The position numbers were made by a program, and so were the translations under genes. A model generated the notes under the pieces. That model did no database searches. It saw only the letters and a program-made list of their open reading frames with translations, and was not told the origin of the DNA. DNA of 27,223 bases, from positions 1 to 27,223 of the forward strand of contig UQZM01000025.1 in NCBI GenBank assembly GCA_900545615.1. Direction: 5' to 3'. Below, piece after piece: positions 23,248 to 27,223 of this stretch (within the stretch, counting starts at the first letter, position 1; each line of letters starts with the position of its first letter). The stretch comes from an uncultured Collinsella sp. Lineage in GTDB: Bacteria > Actinomycetota > Coriobacteriia > Coriobacteriales > Coriobacteriaceae.

Positions 23248-24319
23248 GTATATCAGACCCATTTCCGATAAAGGTAGTCTCGAATTTAGTCTCGACAATC
23301 AAGTCGGCTGCCAGTTTAGGAGCTAGCTTTGCAAGACAGGTCTGTGCCTCTTTCGAGAGGGCGATGTCTTCGCAAATCTCGCATTGAGAGAGGTAGCTTG
23401 AGCGCCCAAATGAAGAAAGGCCTCCGCTCGTGCGCAAGTGCTTCAGCAGCCCTCCTGGTCCTATGTATTGTATGTAATTAAGTAGGAGCAGCTGCAGTTC
23501 ATTAATGTCATCCGTCAGATTGATTTTGCCAAGATCGAAAAGCCAAGTTCCCTCTGCATTTATTCCGCAGCAGGGTGCAAGATGGCAGTTTGGGGAAATA
23601 ACGAAGTCTCGGCCGCAGTCGGAACAGTGTGACGCTAAGAGACGTGCCTGCGGTCGCGCATTTTGGTTGAGACTGAGATTTCGTGCGCGCCCAATTCGCG
23701 TGATGCCTGAATCCGTGATGAAGCGGGCTGGCGCGCTGGGAGGCTGGGTATTATCGTCGAACTGATGCAGGAGTGGAATGTCTTCATTAAGGTACTTGCA
23801 CAGGTATGCCGGGCTGATTGTACTGTTGTTATCTCTGCAGACCGCAATGCCGAGAGTTTGAAAGCCCATTGTTTTTGCTGAGTTCCAAAGGTTGCGCACA
23901 TTCTCGAGGGGTATATATTCCGCATGAAAGTCGTCGCAGCTGATATTGATTTCGTCAAGGCCACATGACTTCAATTCGTTGAGGAACGTTTCTGCGTCTC
24001 TTTCGCTTTTTGCCCACCACGCATTCGTTACAATTCGAGTAAAGAGTCCTAAAGAATTCGCATATGCGATGGCCTCGAGAAGGTCATCGCCAAGAAGGGT
24101 GCATTCTCCGCCCGTAAACACAACAACACCACTTCCGACGCATACTTCGGCGAAGCTATCGATGAATTGCCGCATTTGGGGAAGAGTAAGCCTGTCACTG
24201 TTGTTCGGAGTGCAGCTCATCAGACAATGATCACACACAGCGCCACATTTATATGTTGTTATAAATGTCAGCATTCGAGGTCTGCGGAACAGCACGTGCT
24301 GCGAGCTTTCGGAAATCAT
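23240..24319 (-). CDS. Radical SAM/SPASM peptide-modifying enzyme
   Basis: The 359-residue product has the radical SAM cluster motif CX3CX2C (Cys25, Cys29, Cys32 in YKCGAVCDHCLM), the GGE motif in VVFTGGECTLLG (residues 67-76) and an INISCDDFHAEY strand typical of the barrel. The C-terminal region has a SPASM-like set of cysteines: Cys232, Cys235, Cys245, Cys250, Cys251, Cys313 and Cys316, within HCSDCGRDFVISPNCHLAPCC and QCEICED. Enzymes with this layout modify ribosomal peptides (sactipeptide, cyclophane, epimerisation or decarboxylation chemistry). No PqqD/RRE-like leader-binding domain is evident. ATG 24319 overlaps the TGA of the preceding gene as ATGA, so enzyme and Asn-rich protein are made together. 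Which residue it attacks cannot be told from sequence. Confidence 0.85.
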   Translation of the reverse strand: MISESSQHVLFRRPRMLTFITTYKCGAVCDHCLMSCTPNNSDRLTLPQMRQFIDSFAEVCVGSGVVVFTGGECTLLGDDLLEAIAYANSLGLFTRIVTNAWWAKSERDAETFLNELKSCGLDEINISCDDFHAEYIPLENVRNLWNSAKTMGFQTLGIAVCRDNNSTISPAYLCKYLNEDIPLLHQFDDNTQPPSAPARFITDSGITRIGRARNLSLNQNARPQARLLASHCSDCGRDFVISPNCHLAPCCGINAEGTWLFDLGKINLTDDINELQLLLLNYIQYIGPGGLLKHLRTSGGLSSFGRSSYLSQCEICEDIALSKEAQTCLAKLAPKLAADLIVETKFETTFIGNGSDIHD

Positions 24320-25041
24320 GCCGCGAGCAAACGGGCGTCGGTGATTACCAAGGTGCCTTCGTTCTCGGAGTAAGTAACTTCGAATTCGACGGAGCGATAA
24401 TACCCGCGGGCGACCCCATTGGAAGCCCCTTCGGGGTTGATGGTATTGGAGCTGGAATTCTTGATTGCTGTTTTAAGCATGGCTGCTTGCCTCGCTGCAC
24501 TCAAGCCCTCTTGATCAAATTTCCTGAAAACAGAAGTTTGTTTGTACGATTCCGATAGTTCAACAACATCAGGTTTGTTCATAAAAATAGCTGATCCATA
24601 GCCCATTGTGTTGACGTCGTACTTAAGGTTGGCGTTGTTTTGAGCATTCGCGTTTGCGTTTGCCATTCCGTTTGCGTTCAGAATGATGTTTGCGTTCGTT
24701 ACTGCGTCTGCATTAAGTACAACGTTTACGAGAGGTATCGTTTGCGGCTCAGCTTCGTTGTCCTCGTCATAATATGCAAGTTGGATACGACGATATACTG
24801 CGCGTGCAACGGGGACACGCGCCTCCTTTTCGGTTGACTCCACCAGTTCGTACAGAGAGACTTTTCGATTTCCCGCTTTGATTTGGAGGTCTGTAATTCC
24901 ATATTTCTGGAATACGGCACGAGGCTGAGCTTCGAAATCGCGTCTTGCGTCGGTAGATTGTTCCGCGTCCGCGACCAGTTTTTCAAGGATGCTAAGCTGG
25001 GACTGTATTGAGAGTTCGTTTAGGTGGTTCACATTGTCCAT
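24316..25041 (-). CDS. Putative RiPP precursor: NHLP-like leader with period-six Asn/Ala array
   Basis: The start ATG 25041 is fixed by GGAGGT 7 bases upstream (25049-25054); the upstream in-frame TTG lacks one. The product has 241 residues. Residues 10-65 resemble a nitrile-hydratase-like leader peptide: helical, with DARRDFEAQPRAVFQKYGI, which matches the family pattern of a short helix, F/L-x-x-x-P-x-x-x-L/F and a closing Gly-Ile. Residues 106-144 are extreme in composition, with 13 Asn in 39 residues; from 110 the Asn-Ala pair recurs every six residues. Residues 145-241 form a further, more ordinary domain ending in beta-strand-like EFEVTY and TLVITDARLL. There is no signal peptide or membrane segment. 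A core in the middle of a long precursor is unusual. A structural Asn-ladder protein is the alternative. Confidence 0.7.
   Translation of the reverse strand: MDNVNHLNELSIQSQLSILEKLVADAEQSTDARRDFEAQPRAVFQKYGITDLQIKAGNRKVSLYELVESTEKEARVPVARAVYRRIQLAYYDEDNEAEPQTIPLVNVVLNADAVTNANIILNANGMANANANAQNNANLKYDVNTMGYGSAIFMNKPDVVELSESYKQTSVFRKFDQEGLSAARQAAMLKTAIKNSSSNTINPEGASNGVARGYYRSVEFEVTYSENEGTLVITDARLLAA
24610..24726 (-). repeat. Asn/Ala coding repeat (hexad array)
   Basis: This stretch encodes residues 106-144 of the putative precursor. Four consecutive six-residue units start with Asn-Ala at residues 110, 116, 122 and 128 (24643-24714): NADAVT, NANIIL, NANGMA and then three Asn-Ala pairs. At DNA level the unit AACGCAAAC recurs on the - strand with mixed synonymous codons, so the pattern is kept at protein level and is not just a recent DNA duplication. 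Confidence 0.75.
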
Positions 25042-25136
25042 AGCGGTGACCTCCAATGTTGAATAGCTGTCTTGAAAGACTACGTCATGCTAGCGTCGGT
25101 ATCGATTTGATACTACGAACAAATTAGAACTAAATG

Positions 25137-25164
25137 GATATAGTTTCCATACTAATCAAAACAA
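25137..25164 (-). promoter_or_regulatory. Candidate promoter for the - strand gene set
   Basis: On the - strand TTGTTT (25164-25159), a 16-base spacer and TATATC (25142-25137) resemble a sigma-70 promoter. It would give a leader of roughly 90 bases before the precursor start. The leader contains an inverted repeat GTATC-GATTT-GATAC (25099-25113). Confidence 0.4.
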
Positions 25165-25180
25165 ACTTGCATTCAAGTTT
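25163..25180. promoter_or_regulatory. Inverted repeat, possible operator between divergent genes
   Basis: AAACTTG (25163-25169) and CAAGTTT (25174-25180) form a perfect 7-bp inverted repeat with a 4-base centre. A third half-site, ACTTG, follows at 25189-25193, overlapping TATACT (25186-25191), a possible -10 box of the + strand gene. The repeat abuts the -35 box of the - strand promoter, so one regulator could control both directions. No regulator gene is seen nearby. Confidence 0.4.
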
Positions 25181-25239
25181 TTATTTATACTTGATTTAAG
25201 GCGGAGTGGAATGTGGGTGCGCAAGGAGACGCGGAATCG

Positions 25240-25866
25240 ATGAGAGCCTCAAAAAAAATTACTGCAGTGTTATCATCTTTCATCCTCTCTATTCTTCCAT
25301 TTCTGATTCTATGGGCGGCTTGGTCAGTCCTCCCTGATACAATTCCCGCTCATTGGAGTGGGGGTGTGGTTGATCGATGGGGTAATAAGCTTGAATTGCT
25401 GGTTGTTCCGCTGTTTTCTCTGATTGGTTCTATTGCAATTTCTGTGTACCTTATTGTTTCCACGCGGCGAAGAGAGTTCGCGGATTTCTCTGCTCGAATG
25501 CGACGGGACTTTGTTGCGTGCTATATTTCTAGTCTTCTTTTATCGACAACCTGCTCAGTGATAATTGCCGTTTGGGTTCAGTTGATTCTTACGCAAAACA
25601 CTGCGGTTGATGGGGGGCTTGGACTATCGATCCTGTATTCCCTTCCCGGGCTATATGTGATCTTGTGCGCTTTGCCGCCTTTTTATGCGAGCGGCGAGAG
25701 CAAAAAGGCAGAGCGCCTGATAACAGTTCTTATTGGCGGCGCGGAGATTGTTCTTTGTGGAATAGTGCTTGAAGGTTCGGCTGCCTCATATGCGATGATT
25801 GGACTGATGATTCTGTTCTGTGCGTTTGAGATTGTGTCACAGGTAAGGGATAGCCGGTCCCTATGA
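25240..25866 (+). CDS. DUF1648/SdpI-like membrane protein
   Basis: The product, 208 residues from ATG 25240, has about six membrane segments. Between the first two lies the DUF1648 signature LPDTIPAHWSGGVVDRWGNK (residues about 31-50). This is the domain found in SdpI, the Bacillus protein that gives immunity to the SDP peptide toxin. GTG 25213 in the same frame is an alternative start with GGAG 6 bases upstream; for ATG 25240 the AAGGAG site is 11 bases away. The gene is transcribed away from the precursor/radical SAM set across a 170-200-base shared control region and has the same lower GC content. I infer a self-protection or peptide-sensing role. DUF1648 proteins also occur without any toxin nearby. 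Confidence 0.8.
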   Translation: MRASKKITAVLSSFILSILPFLILWAAWSVLPDTIPAHWSGGVVDRWGNKLELLVVPLFSLIGSIAISVYLIVSTRRREFADFSARMRRDFVACYISSLLLSTTCSVIIAVWVQLILTQNTAVDGGLGLSILYSLPGLYVILCALPPFYASGESKKAERLITVLIGGAEIVLCGIVLEGSAASYAMIGLMILFCAFEIVSQVRDSRSL

Positions 25867-26360
25867 GTTGAATTACGCGCGTGCGGATATAAAGGGTGGC
25901 ATGTTAAGCTGGTCGTTTTCTCGTTCTGGGACATTTGCAGTAGGATGAGTGGGACTAGGCGCGCTGCGGTGTGATGGTTGAGACTTGTATCGCTGCAAAT
26001 CCGCTGATGCACATTTTGCTATTGGGCTTGAAGGTGGGACCGGCAGGCCTTTGTTTGGGTTGTTCCGGTCGTCCAACGCGTGTTGCACGGCTTTATATTG
26101 TTACCCTCGTTCGGCGCTCCGTTGGAGCATTTCCGGGTTTGTCGGCATCATGACTTGGCCAAGTGACACGCTTGCCGGGACGGTTGTAACGCCGCGCCGG
26201 TTCCGTGTGCTCCTTCGTTGTTGGCCTGTCCAGCCGGGGGCGGATTCGGCCTCATGTTGTGGCGCACGGCCTTCAGGGGCTTCCCCTGGCGAGTTATGTT
26301 CGTCCGTATGGGTAAGGGTCGGGTTGAGCTGACAATCCCGTGTCGGAAGGGGCTTGGACC
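25867..26360. other. Intergenic stretch without a supportable gene
   Basis: About 490 bases with mixed composition. Open frames on both strands (for instance 25985-26332 on the + strand) are rich in Cys, Ser and Arg in a way typical of shadow frames, and have no ribosome-binding sites. A perfect 12-base palindrome ACTTGGCCAAGT is at 26153-26164 and a short hairpin CAGGGG-CTT-CCCCTG at 26274-26288. I see no terminator for the DUF1648 gene. Confidence 0.5.
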
Positions 26361-26850
26361 ATGCGCGCGATGACAGAGATTGAGTGGCTGGACGGCCGTG
26401 TGACGAAGGTGCCGGAGCTCGCCCTGGGCGATGCGTTCGGCGAGAGCGTCCAGGCGGAGCTCGATTTCGGGTTCGACGATGTGTTGGAGGGCCTTTGGGT
26501 CGAGGTGCGCCATCATGAGCCGGATGAGGACTCGGACGGCGACCCGCGCGGGAGGGGCTGCTCACTGTACGCGGGCTGCCGGTACAGCCTGGTCGAACCG
26601 TCGGACCTCGACCGTGTCTTCTGCATCCTTTACGAGGGGCAGCCGAGGGTCCAGCCGCGTCGCGGGGGAGCTCGTGAACCTTTCGCGGGCCTGCGCGTTG
26701 TCCTGCCTCATGCTCGGATCTCCCTACCCGCCAGGCGCCCTCGAGGCCCTGGCCGCGTGCGCTCGATACCTCTGCGGTCCGGCTTTCACATCCGACCTCG
26801 CCGCCCGTGCCCGCGCCGCGGGGGAGCTAGGGCCCCCGCGGCGGCGGTGA
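26361..26850 (+). pseudogene. High-GC hypothetical gene with apparent frameshift
   Basis: The ATG at 26361 has GGAAGG about 10 bases upstream. The first 100 codons read like a real acidic protein (MTEIEWLDGRVTKVPELAL, then LDFGFDDVLEGLWVEVRHHE, and YSLVEPSDLDRVFCILYEG). The frame then degenerates into Arg/Pro-rich sequence, while the +1 frame takes on real protein character from about 26669 (GELVNLSRACALSCLMLG, then ALEALAACARYLCG) and stops at 26850. Removing one G from the G5 run at 26664-26668 joins both halves into a protein of 162 residues. I do not recognise the family. Its GC content is that of the core genome, unlike the cassette before it. Confidence 0.5.
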
Positions 26851-27223
26851 ACGCGGCCGCTGCGTGGGAATTTGGGATGGGGGCGGGTTCCGAAACGCCT
26901 GCGGAGGGGAGAACCCCGTTGGGCGGGGACTATTCGTGATGCTTGATATCGCATTGCAGTATGGAAGCACGGATCATCTTCGCGATGGTCCGACCGGTTG
27001 ATGGGCTAGGACGCGCATTCAGCAGGGAAGGGGATGGCTTTTAATGCCGCTTTTGGCTTATGCGTGCCGCGCTCCGCGTATGGCCATCCTGCGGTGCTAA
27101 AGCATTCTTGAAGTCTGTTAAGTGAATTCGTTTTAATCGCGCACGTGGCCGTTTGCCCATGTCGCATAACAGGATTCACTGTTGATTGCCCGTGTGATGA
27201 CAGCGTGAGTTTCGGGGGGGGGG
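26851..27223. other. Window end, no gene seen; terminal poly-G
   Basis: About 370 bases with no supportable gene. A short frame MLDIALQYGSTDHLRDGPTG from 26939 stops after 20 codons and has no ribosome-binding site. The sequence ends in ten consecutive G (27214-27223). Confidence 0.5.

Noticed and set aside
24610..24726. The GCGTTT-rich repeated DNA as a CRISPR-like or simple satellite array
   Set aside because: Units are short, unspaced and in frame inside a gene with a good start; synonymous codon variation shows protein-level constraint.
26153..26164. Palindrome ACTTGGCCAAGT, sharing ACTTG/CAAGT with the inverted repeat at 25163-25180
   Set aside because: The spacing differs, no gene start is close, and a 12-base palindrome can arise by chance in this much sequence.
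25985..26332. A 115-codon + strand frame in the stretch after the DUF1648 gene
   Set aside because: Cys/Ser/Arg-rich composition, no ribosome-binding site and no recognisable domain.

Overview
The window looks like a chromosomal contig end from a Coriobacteriia actinobacterium, most probably Collinsella or a close relative. This is inferred from the high-GC, GAG/GAC/CTC-rich codon use, frequent TTG starts, and the order mreBCD-mrdA-rodA, rplU-rpmA-obgE-nadD-yqeK-rsfS, rpsP-KH-rimM-trmD-lepB, glyQS-ppsR. No 16S rRNA or tRNA gene is present to confirm it.

Positions 1-21490 are housekeeping DNA, nearly all on the + strand. Positions 1-6701 hold the cell-elongation operon: a 5'-truncated mreB, mreC, mreD, a class B penicillin-binding protein 2, rodA, and an uncharacterised membrane-type protein. 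Positions 6712-10131 hold a pair of overlapping genes (a TIGR03960-type radical SAM protein and a TIGR03936/DUF2344 protein) followed by L21 and L27. Positions 10217-13469 hold obgE, nadD, yqeK and rsfS, closed by a strong terminator. dinB (Pol IV) runs the opposite way at 13564-14817. Positions 15019-17509 hold rpsP, a KH-domain RNA-binding protein, rimM, trmD and a signal peptidase. Positions 17569-21490 hold glyQ, glyS and ppsR. The pyruvate phosphate dikinase gene that often follows ppsR is not there.

After ppsR the character of the DNA changes. Positions 21491-21720 keep the remains of a high-GC reading frame. From about 21720 to 25900 the GC content drops visibly and the sequence reads as an acquired cassette. 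On the - strand, in order of transcription, it holds: a 241-residue protein with a nitrile-hydratase-leader-like N-terminus and an Asn/Ala array of period six; a radical SAM/SPASM enzyme whose start overlaps the previous stop as ATGA; and a PrmC-like methyltransferase with an NPPL motif that is split by an apparent +1 frameshift. A perfect 12-bp hairpin ends the unit. Divergently on the + strand lies a DUF1648/SdpI-like membrane protein of the type that confers immunity to peptide toxins. The cassette reads as a ribosomally made, modified peptide (RiPP) system. The six-residue Asn spacing recalls polytheonamide-type beta-helical peptides, but the overall architecture is not one I recognise, and it is the main candidate for an undescribed system.

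Positions 25867-27223 are poorly coding. They include one high-GC gene that appears frameshifted at a G5 run. The window ends in ten consecutive G, which suggests an assembly edge and is a reason to treat both apparent frameshifts with care.
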